From CG1-02-35-72 sp045046885 (GTDB lineage: Bacteria; Bacteroidota; Bacteroidia; Flavobacteriales; Flavobacteriaceae), in contig JASFYX010000007.1 of the NCBI GenBank assembly GCA_045046885.1, forward strand, positions 1-64,000: a stretch of DNA of 64,000 bases. The letters are read 5' to 3'. Shown piece by piece: positions 1 through 8,300 of the stretch. Under the pieces are notes generated by a model that made no database searches, was not told the origin of the DNA, and worked only from the letters and a program-made list of their open reading frames with translations. Numbering within the stretch: the first letter of the stretch is position 1; every line of letters starts with the position of its first letter. The translations under genes and the position numbers were made by a program.

Positions 1-33
1 TGTTGATAATTCATCGGCAATCAGTTTTTTTTT

Positions 34-65
34 CAAATATCGGAAAGTTAACTTTCCGATATTTG
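34..65. repeat. Perfect 32-nt palindrome
   Basis: Arms CAAATATCGGAAAGTT (34-49) and its exact reverse complement (50-65) meet with no loop, centred on GTTAAC. A run of nine T precedes it at 25-33. It could be a terminator hairpin of a gene lying left of the window or a dimeric operator. No T-run follows it on the plus strand, so a plus-strand terminator role is not well supported. Confidence 0.7.
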
Positions 66-120
66 TTTACTGTTGCACTTATTGTTTGAACTTAGTTTTA
101 AATAATTTTGGTTTTTAATA

Positions 121-151
121 TTTGAAGCCACCAAATTTGTTACTATATTTG
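121..151 (+). promoter_or_regulatory. Bacteroidota-type promoter of tRNA-Met
   Basis: A −33 TTTG (121-124) and a −7 TATATTTG (144-151) are separated by 19 nt. This matches the known Bacteroidota primary sigma consensus TTTG-N19-21-TAnnTTTG exactly. It lies 24 nt before the mature tRNA 5' end, which leaves a short 5' leader for RNase P. Confidence 0.75.
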
Positions 152-175
152 CACGCTTTAAAAACTAGCTTATTT

Positions 176-249
176 GGCGAGGTAGCTCAGTCGGTTAGAG
201 CGTCGGATTCATAACCCGGAGGTCTCGAGTTCAATTCTCGATCTCGCTA
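176..249 (+). tRNA. tRNA-Met (anticodon CAT), elongator type
   Basis: The sequence folds as a cloverleaf. The acceptor arm GGCGAGG (176-182) pairs with TCTCGCT (242-248) using wobble pairs at both ends, and A249 is the discriminator. The D-arm carries AGCTCAGTCGGTTAGAGC. The anticodon loop is TTCATAA, giving CAT, and the T-arm is TCGAG-TTCAATT-CTCGA. CCA is not encoded. The anticodon stem lacks the three G-C pairs expected of an initiator tRNA, so elongator methionine is preferred. A lysidine-modified tRNA-Ile2 (also CAT) cannot be wholly excluded by eye. Confidence 0.93.
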
Positions 250-255
250 CAACAA

Positions 256-283
256 AACCCATTGCGAAAGTAGTGGGTTTTTT
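256..283 (+). terminator. Rho-independent terminator of tRNA-Met
   Basis: A 9-bp stem ACCCATTGC (257-265) with GTAGTGGGT (270-278) closes a GAAA tetraloop and runs into six T. It starts 7 nt after the tRNA. The same hairpin recurs at 421-442 with a pairing-preserving change (GTAG to GCAG), which supports its function. Confidence 0.8.
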
Positions 284-416
284 AATTTTAGCAAGCCTAA
301 ACTTGTTTAAAGGCGCGGGTAAAATTAAAAAAGACAAAGCCTGTAAGGCTTGGGTTTTGGTTTTAAGCTACCCAACCGTAAGAATCAGCGTAGCTAATTC
401 TCGATCTCGCTACAAC

Positions 417-447
417 AAAAACCCATTGCGAAAGCAGTGGGTTTTTT
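417..447 (+). terminator. Second copy of the tRNA terminator
   Basis: ACCCATTGC (421-429), GAAA loop, GCAGTGGGT (434-442) and a T-run. It belongs to the decayed tandem unit and follows a 17-nt tRNA tail with no tRNA body, so it has no obvious transcript of its own. Confidence 0.65.
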
Positions 448-591
448 AATTTCACAAGCTCAAACTTGTTTGAAAGCGCGGTGAGAATTAAAAAAATATA
501 ACAGCCGTTAAGGCCGGGGTTTATGCTAATGTTTAAATAAGTGTAAAATTTTTGGTTTGAAGTATACAAGAATTGGAATACTTCTTATTAT

Positions 592-633
592 GCCTCAAAG
601 TCTAGAGACTTTTGAGGAGCTAGGGTTTAAATG
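592..633. repeat. Palindromic repeat, copy 1
   Basis: An imperfect palindrome built on CCTCAAAGTCT/AGACTTTTGAGG is followed by GAGCTAGGGTTTAAA. A diverged copy lies at 1432-1470 in the same orientation. The two flank the small cysteine-patterned gene at 859-1152, about 840 bp apart. Confidence 0.6.
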
Positions 634-774
634 GTTCACTGTGCTAACAGTAGTGCTATTTAATGAGAAGGTTTTAATTATAATGATTATTAATAATATT
701 TGAAAGGTTTTGGAGTAATTTTGATGTGAAGGTATTTATAACCGGTATTATCGTAATTCACAAGATGTTTTTAA

Positions 775-848
775 AGGCATGAGGGTATTTTAGAATAGAT
801 TTTTTAGATCACAAATCTGCCTATTTAGGTATAAATACCCTCATGCCT
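775..848. repeat. 16-bp inverted repeat just after the cysteine-patterned gene
   Basis: AGGCATGAGGGTATTT (775-790) is repeated exactly in reverse complement at 833-848, with a 42-nt loop between. The right arm begins 10 nt past the stop codon of the minus-strand gene at 859-1152, so the hairpin lies in its 3' untranslated region. A terminator or mRNA-stabilising role is possible, but the loop is long for a simple terminator. Confidence 0.6.
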
Positions 849-858
849 AGTTTTTAAA

Positions 859-1152
859 TTATCCAATAATAATTGTAGAACACATGGCTGCACAGCCGGC
901 AACACAAAACAAATCGCCATCACAATCTCTAGAACACTCTAATAGACATTTAGCAGCGTCGTCTGCCCAACGGTACTCGCCCACTCTACTAAATAATGGC
1001 TTACCATCTTTATCAATATTGATATTCGCGATTACTTCATTGGTATCCGGGTGAATTAATTCCATTGACTTTTTATCAATTAAATTGAATGTCATTGTTT
1101 TACCAGAATCATTATCTGTAACTGTTAATGTGAATTGCAAATTTTTTTTCAT
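859..1152 (-). CDS. Small protein with symmetric six-cysteine C-terminus, unknown function
   Basis: The protein has 97 residues and no signal peptide, and I do not recognise the family. Residues 1-65 are polar and beta-like (FTLTVTDNDSGKTMTFNL, then INIDKDGKPLFSRVGEYRW). The last 30 residues hold six cysteines spaced C-x3-C-x3-C-x5-C-x3-C-x3-C, ending CSTIIIG. That spacing is mirror-symmetric and fits two short helices joined by disulfides or a metal-binding hairpin. A polar leader-like part with a Cys-rich, Gly/Ala-containing tail resembles a ribosomal peptide precursor, but no modification or export gene lies nearby. The gene stands alone between palindromic repeats beside a tRNA. Coding status is supported by a normal start (ATG at 1150-1152) and a cysteine pattern unlikely by chance. 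Confidence 0.7.
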   Translation of the reverse strand: MKKNLQFTLTVTDNDSGKTMTFNLIDKKSMELIHPDTNEVIANINIDKDGKPLFSRVGEYRWADDAAKCLLECSRDCDGDLFCVAGCAAMCSTIIIG

Positions 1153-1853
1153 AATTATTAGATTTAGATTACCTACTCGTTTGGCTTTTCGGATTACGCC
1201 CTGTTTTTATTGTGGTTTTCAGATTCCACTACTTATTCTCTAAAAAGAAATAGACGCACACAAATAGCCCATTCTTTTCGATTAAAAGTATCGTATGTGT
1301 TTATTTGAAATGACAAGTTTCTCTCTCTTTTTCGGTTTTAAACAATAATAAAATAATCCATTTGGATTTTTTTAGAGAGGAGGACTCAAATTTAGTAAAA
1401 ATTATTGGGAATTAAAAGAGTTTAGAGTGAAGCCTCAAAGTCTAAAGGCTTGAGGAGCGAAGGTTTAAACGATGGTATCTCGTACAAACATAATTTATAC
1501 AGAACAATATAAAAGATAAATTGTGAGTAAAACAGATTACTTATTTTTCAATTTAAAAATTGAAGCAATACAAAAAAAATCAATGTTTAGTTATGTTATA
1601 ATATAATTATTACTAATTTTGGTTGATTATCAACTTTATAACATAATTTTTTGTTTAATTTATTTTTAAATAAATAACATTAAATGTAAAGTACAATTTG
1701 GGTTTTGTTATTTAACTAACTTTAAATACCCGATGGTTGAGGTTTTGTCTGATACTATTTAACTACAAATTATAGTATTCTAGAGTGCTTATTAAACTTT
1801 ACCCCCTATCTTATTTAAACTGAATTACTAAAATTAAACCTAAAATCTATCTT
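1153..1853. other. 700-bp gene-free, AT-rich spacer
   Basis: No convincing coding region is seen. It holds the second palindromic repeat (1432-1470), a minus-strand −7-like TAAATTTG (1387-1394, read as CAAATTTA on plus) that could serve the small gene at 859-1152, and a small inverted repeat ATACTAT/ATAGTAT (1752-1758, 1772-1778) upstream of the next gene. Confidence 0.5.
1432..1470. repeat. Palindromic repeat, copy 2
   Basis: CCTCAAAGTCTAAAGGCTTG-AGGAGC followed by GAAGGTTTAAA is a diverged copy of 592-633. The outer pairing CCTCA/TGAGG is kept while the inner stem differs, as expected of a structure under selection or of a spreading palindrome family. Confidence 0.6.
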
Positions 1854-2375
1854 ATGAAAACTTACAACAAAATATTTGTCTTATTATCTATAGTTGTTAT
1901 AACTAGCTTAAGTTTTACTAAAAATCATTTTAAAAATACCCTTGGTGACCCCATCCCCGGCGTTGATGTTTCTTTAGAACAAATACCGAGTGGTTTTAAA
2001 GGGCACACACAAACAGATTCAAACGGAAGTTATTTCTTTAAAAATATATCTGCCGGCGTTTATAAACTACACTTTGGGTCGAGGAAATCAAATTCTTTAA
2101 ATAAAAAAACCAAAATGAGTCGGAAAATAGCCACTAAAAAAAAGATGTATTCCCAAAAAAATAATAACAATAACCATGGGGGAATTATAATTTATGCCGA
2201 AGATCACAATTCTTCAAGATCTAATTTATCTTATATCACTAACGACGACCCAAGAACTCCTGTAATTCTAACCGTTCTTACAAATAAAAAATTAGATTTA
2301 AAAAAAACCAATATTACAGTGCGTATTAAAATAGCAAAACCTGTTAAAATTTTAAAAGGAAAATTGACACGTTAA
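1854..2375 (+). CDS. Secreted protein with carboxypeptidase-regulatory-like domain
   Basis: The protein has 173 residues. Residues 1-22 form an export signal (MKTYNKIFVLLSIVVITS). Residues 30-75 match the carboxypeptidase regulatory-like/CnaB-type beta-sandwich: GDPIPGVDVSLEQ, then TDSNGSYFFKNISAGVYKL. This fold is common as a spacer or binding module in surface proteins of Bacteroidota. The rest has no recognised domain and is very basic (K-rich stretch at 80-105, then an Asn run). It stands alone on the plus strand and ends 6 bp before the convergent hydrolase gene. A partner or substrate cannot be named. It may be the short relative of an N-terminal domain of a TonB receptor. Confidence 0.7.
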   Translation: MKTYNKIFVLLSIVVITSLSFTKNHFKNTLGDPIPGVDVSLEQIPSGFKGHTQTDSNGSYFFKNISAGVYKLHFGSRKSNSLNKKTKMSRKIATKKKMYSQKNNNNNHGGIIIYAEDHNSSRSNLSYITNDDPRTPVILTVLTNKKLDLKKTNITVRIKIAKPVKILKGKLTR

Positions 2376-2381
2376 ACATAG

Positions 2382-3281
2382 CTATTTATTATTTTCTTTT
2401 TCGGCAATTAAGCTCTTATAAACCGTTTCTTTAAAGGCATCGGGTTTTATAAACCACGTGCCATAAGTAGTATCGTACTTGGCGGTAAGCACCGTATTTT
2501 GTTTAACTTCTGCTAAAGTTTTACCTTTGTCTATCTCTTTTAAAACAGCGGTACGAATATCTTTTAGCATATTGTAATATTCCAAGAGCCCTTTTTTATC
2601 GGAATTGTTTTGGTGGCCGGGAATTATTTTTGTGTTATCGTCAATTAAAAGTAAAGCCATTTCTACGGCTTTTATGACACCATTTATACTACCGCCTGAA
2701 TCTAAATCGATAAACGGATATTTCCCTTGAAAAAACACATCGCCCATATGCAACACATTGGATTTGGGGAAATAAACCATCGCATCGCCATCTGTATGAG
2801 CTTTATGAACGTGGAAAATATAAATAGCTTCATCGTTAAAATAAAAATGTAAATCTTCTGTAAAACTAATTACAGGTAAGGCTTCTTTTGGGGATGCCTC
2901 TTTTTTCTTGCCGCGTACAAATTGATCGACACTCATACGCTTACGCACATTGTCTTGTGCCACAATAATCGCCCCTTGGTTGTTCATATTGAGATTACCC
3001 CCTGTATGGTCGCCGTGCCAATGTGTGTTGATTAAAAATTTAACGGATTTATCTGTCAAGGTTTTAATAGCCGCAAAAATTTTTGGCGTTAAAGGGGCGT
3101 ATTGGTCGTCTATCATAAACACGCCGTCGGCACCGACAGAAATACCAATATTACCTCCCTGCCCTTTGAGCATATAAATGTTATCGGTTAGTTTAATTGT
3201 CGTAATTTTGACTTCTTTTTTTTGACTGAAAAGCCCAGTGCTCAGCAATAAACACAATGTTAAAATTTTAATTTTTTTCAT
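2382..3281 (-). CDS. Exported metallo-beta-lactamase-fold hydrolase
   Basis: The protein has 299 residues, with a signal peptide at 1-20 ending in LLSTGLFSQ. The zinc-binding motif is NTHWHGDHTGG (H87, H89, D91, H92). Further ligands are H162 in AHTDGDA, D181 in LHMGDVFF and H223 in IIPGHQ. This is the two-zinc MBL-fold core of periplasmic hydrolases. The family ranges from beta-lactamases to lactonases and thioesterases, so the substrate is unknown. Its start overlaps the end of the upstream M15 peptidase gene by 14 nt, indicating co-transcription and probably coupled translation. A beta-lactamase role is possible next to a peptidoglycan peptidase but is only an inference from position. Confidence 0.88.
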   Translation of the reverse strand: MKKIKILTLCLLLSTGLFSQKKEVKITTIKLTDNIYMLKGQGGNIGISVGADGVFMIDDQYAPLTPKIFAAIKTLTDKSVKFLINTHWHGDHTGGNLNMNNQGAIIVAQDNVRKRMSVDQFVRGKKKEASPKEALPVISFTEDLHFYFNDEAIYIFHVHKAHTDGDAMVYFPKSNVLHMGDVFFQGKYPFIDLDSGGSINGVIKAVEMALLLIDDNTKIIPGHQNNSDKKGLLEYYNMLKDIRTAVLKEIDKGKTLAEVKQNTVLTAKYDTTYGTWFIKPDAFKETVYKSLIAEKENNK

Positions 3282-4014
3282 GAGTAGTAGGTTTTAGGTA
3301 GTTGTTTATGTCAAGCACATTGTTTGTTTTATACCTGTTAATGAATTCAGTCGTGAAATAGGCACTACCTATCAGCTTATTTTTCTGTAAAATGGTGACA
3401 ATATCTAGTTTTAAATAAGCTTGTAACATAGGTTTAGACAAAGGCGCATAGCTGTAATGCCAAGGCTCATATTTAAAGCCTTTCCGATTGGGATCTTTTG
3501 TGTAAACCAAATAAAACCCGTAAGTATTGGCATTTTTATCGAGCCATTTTTTGAGTTTATTATATACCTGACCTCCTTCAAAAAACTGCGCTTGCAGCAC
3601 ATCTTCAGAAGGTGCTTTTACTGCGCCGTCAACAATATCTATATCGGTTGCCCAATGATGACGTGACGTCCCTGGAATTGTAGAGTATTCTATTATTTTA
3701 GCAATGGCTTGTTGCGGACTTAAACCTTGTTCGGTATAACGCATGTATTTACTCTGCCATATTCGGTTTTGATGGTCGTAACTTCTAAAACTCGACGCGA
3801 CTTTAATCTTTATCCCCTCTTTTAAAGCGGCTTTTTGCATTTTTATAAAGGCTTGGTAAGCTTCTTTTTGAAGTTTAAAACCTTCTCCATAAAGTTGCGG
3901 ATGTTCTTTACCTATAAGCTGGTTTTCTGAATAAGTCATTTGCTGCGGTTCTTCGTTACACGACGATGTAAACACGGCACAACACAGAATAAGAAATGTT
4001 TTAATTATGAGCAT
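3268..4014 (-). CDS. M15-family D-Ala-D-Ala carboxypeptidase-like lipoprotein
   Basis: The protein has 248 residues and a lipoprotein signal with lipobox TSSC (C19). The M15 (VanY/DdpX) zinc peptidase pattern is clear: ASSFRSYDHQ near 73-82, SRHHWATDID with ligands H119 and D126, and EPWHYSYA with catalytic E183 and ligand H186. Such enzymes trim the terminal D-alanine from peptidoglycan stem peptides, here on the periplasmic face of a membrane by lipid anchoring. It is the first gene of a pair with the MBL-fold hydrolase, overlapping it by 14 nt. Family assignment is firm. Whether it is a DD- or LD-carboxypeptidase cannot be decided from the sequence alone. Confidence 0.9.
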   Translation of the reverse strand: MLIIKTFLILCCAVFTSSCNEEPQQMTYSENQLIGKEHPQLYGEGFKLQKEAYQAFIKMQKAALKEGIKIKVASSFRSYDHQNRIWQSKYMRYTEQGLSPQQAIAKIIEYSTIPGTSRHHWATDIDIVDGAVKAPSEDVLQAQFFEGGQVYNKLKKWLDKNANTYGFYLVYTKDPNRKGFKYEPWHYSYAPLSKPMLQAYLKLDIVTILQKNKLIGSAYFTTEFINRYKTNNVLDINNYLKPTTHEKN

Positions 4015-4079
4015 TATTAAAATGGCTTTGCCACAATGTTACAAAATAAAATAGATAATTTGAACATGGTTTTAAATAT

Positions 4080-4463
4080 TTATTCTACTAATTCAAAATC
4101 ACCTTGATCAATAAATGTTATATGACTTATCTTATCACTCCCAACAATTTGAGCAGTATTCGTTCCATTAATAAGTTTAACCGGATTCAACTGTTTTTCG
4201 CCATTTAAAAATGTCATAGTTTTTAAATCACCGTTAAATGTATAATCTACTCTTAACATTTTAGTTTCTCCAACTCCAGATGTTGTAGTTTCAACTAAAA
4301 TTGCATAATCAATATCTGGTTTAATGCATTCACCTTCTAAAATTGCGGTGCCGTCTGCATGTACAAATGAAATACTTACAGGAGAAATAGTGGTAAATTC
4401 TTTACTACAACCCATTAATAATATGGAAAAAAGTATTAGAATATAATATATTTTTAGTTTCAT
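4080..4463 (-). CDS. Small lipoprotein of the LamG/T9SS operon, unknown function
   Basis: The protein has 127 residues and a lipoprotein signal with lipobox LMGC (C19), so it is membrane-anchored. The rest looks all-beta (SFVHADGTAILEGE, then LRVDYTFNGDLKTMTFLNG) and matches no family I recognise. It starts 2 nt after the stop of the 304-residue protein gene and is the last gene of a run of four secreted-protein genes, so it is very likely co-transcribed with the giant LamG protein. A role as an anchor or periplasmic partner of that protein is an inference from position. Confidence 0.75.
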   Translation of the reverse strand: MKLKIYYILILFSILLMGCSKEFTTISPVSISFVHADGTAILEGECIKPDIDYAILVETTTSGVGETKMLRVDYTFNGDLKTMTFLNGEKQLNPVKLINGTNTAQIVGSDKISHITFIDQGDFELVE

Positions 4464-4465
4464 AA

Positions 4466-5380
4466 TTATAATTTTTGTTCGATGTTAAATACCTTAATAT
4501 TTCCTCCTACTTTAACTTTATAAGTACCTACATCTAGGTTGACAAAAGTAGTTTCACCATTGTTTATAGTTTGCTTTGAATAAATAATTCCGTTTAAGTA
4601 TAATTCAACTTCGGCACTATTTTCTGTAAACAGGACTTTAATTGCACCTCTGCTATAACAAACAGCATCTTTTTTGTAATAAGTAACGATTCCTGTTCCC
4701 AATATCACCCTTACCGTCCATTGTTTTATTACTGATCTATCTTCAGATAAAACTTGAAATTGAATTGGATTAGTAAAATCTAATGTGTTTTCGCTAGAGA
4801 TTTGTTTTATTGTCCCTTTGTATAAATTGGCGCCTGTATTTAATGTAAAAATAGCATTTAGAGAGGTTACATCTTGTCCTTTGTTTAGATAAATTGTGAT
4901 TTGTAATCCCTCTTTCTCATAATCATTATTTGAAACCCCTTCGAAGCCAAAGCTGATAATTTCTACATTCTTACTAAGTTCTGGATTTGCCAAGCTAAAA
5001 GCCTGAAATAAATTACCATGAATTGCATTAATTTCAAAACTTTCAGTTTTATCAATATCTAGAACTTTATCATTTACGGAATCATAAATTTTAAATCGGA
5101 GTGTTTCTCCGTTAGCATTTGCAAAAACTGTTAAAAACGCATAATAACTATCTTCACTAGCTACATAAACTAAATTTGTAACACCTCTAACCTGACCATT
5201 AACAAAGGCTACAACTTTATCATTCGTGCTAGATAATTCTATGCCATTAATATTTGCAAAAATGACATAAGACATAGTATATTGATAATCATTCTCATTA
5301 ACCGTCCAATTTGGAGATTGACCAAATATATTTATTCCTATAAAAAATATTATAAAGGTTGTATATATATAATTTTTCAT
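4466..5380 (-). CDS. Secreted protein sharing a domain with the neighbouring LamG giant
   Basis: The protein has 304 residues and a signal peptide (about 1-21, ending GINIFGQ). Residues 24-135 (NWTVNENDYQYTMSYV, then AFVNGQVRGVTNLVYV, YYAFLTVFANANGE, LRFKIYDSVNDKVLDI) align with residues 2363-2480 of the giant protein (DWSINPNDFVYSMNII, AFINGEPVGMAYLTYV, HFAFLNVYSNNIYGE, IEFRIWDASQGKILNA). The two are clearly homologous. Residues 145-230 look like an extra beta-sandwich (TVRVILGTG). The C-terminus (about 240-304) is a short beta-rich module that lacks the usual T9SS signal, though it may be a different sorting type. Its gene lies 10 nt after the giant gene. Confidence 0.8.
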   Translation of the reverse strand: MKNYIYTTFIIFFIGINIFGQSPNWTVNENDYQYTMSYVIFANINGIELSSTNDKVVAFVNGQVRGVTNLVYVASEDSYYAFLTVFANANGETLRFKIYDSVNDKVLDIDKTESFEINAIHGNLFQAFSLANPELSKNVEIISFGFEGVSNNDYEKEGLQITIYLNKGQDVTSLNAIFTLNTGANLYKGTIKQISSENTLDFTNPIQFQVLSEDRSVIKQWTVRVILGTGIVTYYKKDAVCYSRGAIKVLFTENSAEVELYLNGIIYSKQTINNGETTFVNLDVGTYKVKVGGNIKVFNIEQKL

Positions 5381-5390
5381 AACTATTTTT

Positions 5391-8300
5391 TTACTTTCTA
5401 ATTAATTTACGAATCACATCTTTCCCATTTAATTTTAATTTTAGAAAATATACACCTACGGAAACTTTAGGTTCTATGCTAATCAAATGAACACCTTTGG
5501 ATAATTTTTTTGTTTTTACAAAAACTAATCGTCCTGTCAAACTATACAATTTTAGTGTTAATTTTTGATCGTCATTAATATTCACTCTAACATTAAGGTC
5601 ATTTTCGTAGGGATTAGGAAAAATATTGATTTCATCTGTTCCATTATCTAAAACTATTGGGTTTGCCATTGTGCCAAGAACGTTATTAGCCTTAAAGCTA
5701 AACGTTATTTCTGTAGGGTTCTTATTAAAGTTGTCACCAATATAAAAGAGTAATAATTCTGGTTTATCGCCATAAATAGTTATAAAACTTAATTCTTTAT
5801 TGTTGACTATTTTTTTATACGATTTACCTCTTATAATACCATTAGTATCAAAAACATACAATACATCCATTTCTTGAGGTAATAATACAACGGCATTCAT
5901 ATTTTCAGAAAATCTCATAAATTGCGGTAGTATTTTGTCTTGTTCAACTAAATTGTTTGCATTTTTATTGACGGTATTAGTTTTAAACTGAGGCGCATTA
6001 TTTAAATAACTAGGATACTTAAAGGTTTGATCACTTGCTGATTTAATCATATATCCTTTATCTGCTTCAAGATAATTTAAAGTACCATTCCAGCCAACAA
6101 TTGGATCAAATATTGCAAAAAGATTTTGAGACTTAATTACATCGCCCTCAAGAGCATCAAAGTTAGATAAAGCTTCGCTTAATGATTGATTTCTTCCTAA
6201 CGGATATGGTAACCAATTCCAATTTTTCTTAATATCAAAAAGCCAATTACTTATATCTACAACAGGTCCTCTAATATTTAAAATTTGTTCGTTTGCAATG
6301 TTTAATTTATACATTTTAAATTCTGATAAACTATTTAATGTTCCAGACCATCCACTATTAGATGGTGATGAAGTGTCTTTGTAATAAACCTCTAGTTGTG
6401 CCGGTGAATGGCTTTGTATTCTGTCATCTGTATTCAAATTTAATTTTTCTGTGAGCTTGTTTAAGTCAGAAAAATTGGTGTCTTTTACATTAAATGACAT
6501 CCACGTCCAACCTTTATTAAGAAGAATATTTTGTTCAACTATGTCTGTATTCTCAAAAAGCTTAGGATTAGATAAGGAGCCTAAAACCTCATTATCCTTG
6601 AAAAGAGTGGTTGCTTGTTGATCTATTGTTGCATTGAGGATTTTTCCTTGCGAGGCATCCCAAATACGGAATTCTATACTTTCTCCATAAATATTATTAC
6701 TATAAACATTTAAAAAAGCAAAGTGCTCTTTATAGGTTTCTACATAAGTTAAATAAGCCATTCCTACAGGCTCACCATTAATAAAAGCCCCAATTTTATC
6801 GTATTTATCTACAGATAGCTTCCTGTCAATTTTTACCTTTCCAATTATATTCATACTATAAACAAAATCATTAGGATTAATAGACCAGTCTGGTTCTTTA
6901 GCCAATACTCTTAATTTAATTTGCATTTTTTCATCATATCCAAAATCGGTCTGTAAATATAAATTTTCAAGGTATTCACCTGCAGTTAATTCTTTGTCAA
7001 TTGTTGCTGTAATTACAACCTTACTATCTGGAGGAATTGTACCCGATGTGTTACTCAATTTCAGCCAACTTGGTATGTTAGCAATTGTATAGGGCTGTCC
7101 TTTTCCTCCTTTATTCATCAGTGTAATTTCAAAAGACTTTTCTTCTCCATTTTGCTTTACGATATCAACAATTTCATTAAACCCTCCTGCAAACCAACTT
7201 ACCTCATTTCGTTTAACAAAGGCAGTCCACGTTATAGGAGATTGTTGCATATTATTGGCATCATCAAACATTCTATGAACAGTGATGTCTAGAATTTGCC
7301 CTTCTAAAGAAGCCCAATCTGAAACTACAGGCTCTAAAATCATTTCATCCTCATTAATTACATGGGTCACTTGAAATTTAATGAGTTGCCTTTCTGGTTT
7401 AATTGCTGGTGCATCATTAGAATATTTTAGTGTTCCATTACTTAACAAAGCGTCACTAGGTATTTTTGTCTGATTGTTAAATGCATGATAATATCTTGGC
7501 CCATTATTTGTTACAGGATCTGGCTCATTAAATCTGGAGTAAAGGATTAGTCCAATACTTTCTACATCAACTTCGTTAAACCTATCTCTGCTAATTTGTT
7601 CAAAATTTCTTAGAGTATTCCACAAACGGAATTCATCTATTTTACCTGTATATACTCGATCTACTGTTTCTACTCCTGCTAAATCCTTTGATCCTCTTGC
7701 TGCAACCCAAACTTTATTTCCCGAAAAACCTCCTATACCTGTCATTGGATTTGAAGAAACCAATTCGGCATCTACATAGGCTCTTAACGAACCTATTCTA
7801 TTAAAAAACAAAGTAATATGATGCCAAGTATCGTCAACAACTGACTGGCTGGTAAGTGCAAACAAATTTCCTTCACTTTCAAAAGTTAACTTACCTGAAT
7901 TTGTTAAGTTAATGGCCCACTTATTTGCAAAACCATTGGTTTGTACAATGTCTGTCCCATCGCCTTTGCCATTAGAAAATAATGTTGCTTCTTGAGAAAC
8001 GCTTGTCTTCATCCAAAACGAAATAGTAGCATCCATTTCATTTGTGAGTTGAACAAAATCTACATTATCTAATGTTAAATATTGTCCAGAAGTAAAATCG
8101 TATGAAGTACCTTTTGGCTTTATATCCCATGCCGCTTTAATTACGGCATGTTTAAATCTTGCCAAGTCTTTTGCAATAGTCCCTCTTCCTTCATTCATTG
8201 GCCAATAACCAATTAAATTCGTTTCATTTCCTATCAATTCATTATACATATCAGCAAAGGCGTTTTCTAAACTTATTGTTTTGGTCCACAAGCGCAAGTC

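Larger units (their letters stand above)
233..528 (+). repeat. Tandem duplication of tRNA tail, terminator and downstream DNA
   Basis: The DNA from 233 (last 17 nt of the tRNA, terminator, about 110 nt beyond) recurs from 396 at an offset of 163 nt. The copied tRNA portion is the T-arm 3' strand and acceptor 3' strand, identical over AATTCTCGATCTCGCTAC. Similarity then continues at lower identity through the terminator, a shared TAATTT, AAACTTGTTT and a G-rich AAGGC hairpin block. The second copy has no tRNA 5' half. It looks like the remnant of a second tandem tRNA gene, or a tRNA-tail attachment-site duplication. Confidence 0.75.

Noticed and set aside
363..569. A 68-codon minus-strand frame after the tRNA
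   Set aside because: It lies wholly within the duplicated tRNA tail/terminator unit, and its sequence simply reads the repeat. No family resemblance.
589..702. A 37-codon plus-strand frame
   Set aside because: It starts inside the palindromic repeat and shows no coding character. The other copy of the repeat has no such frame.
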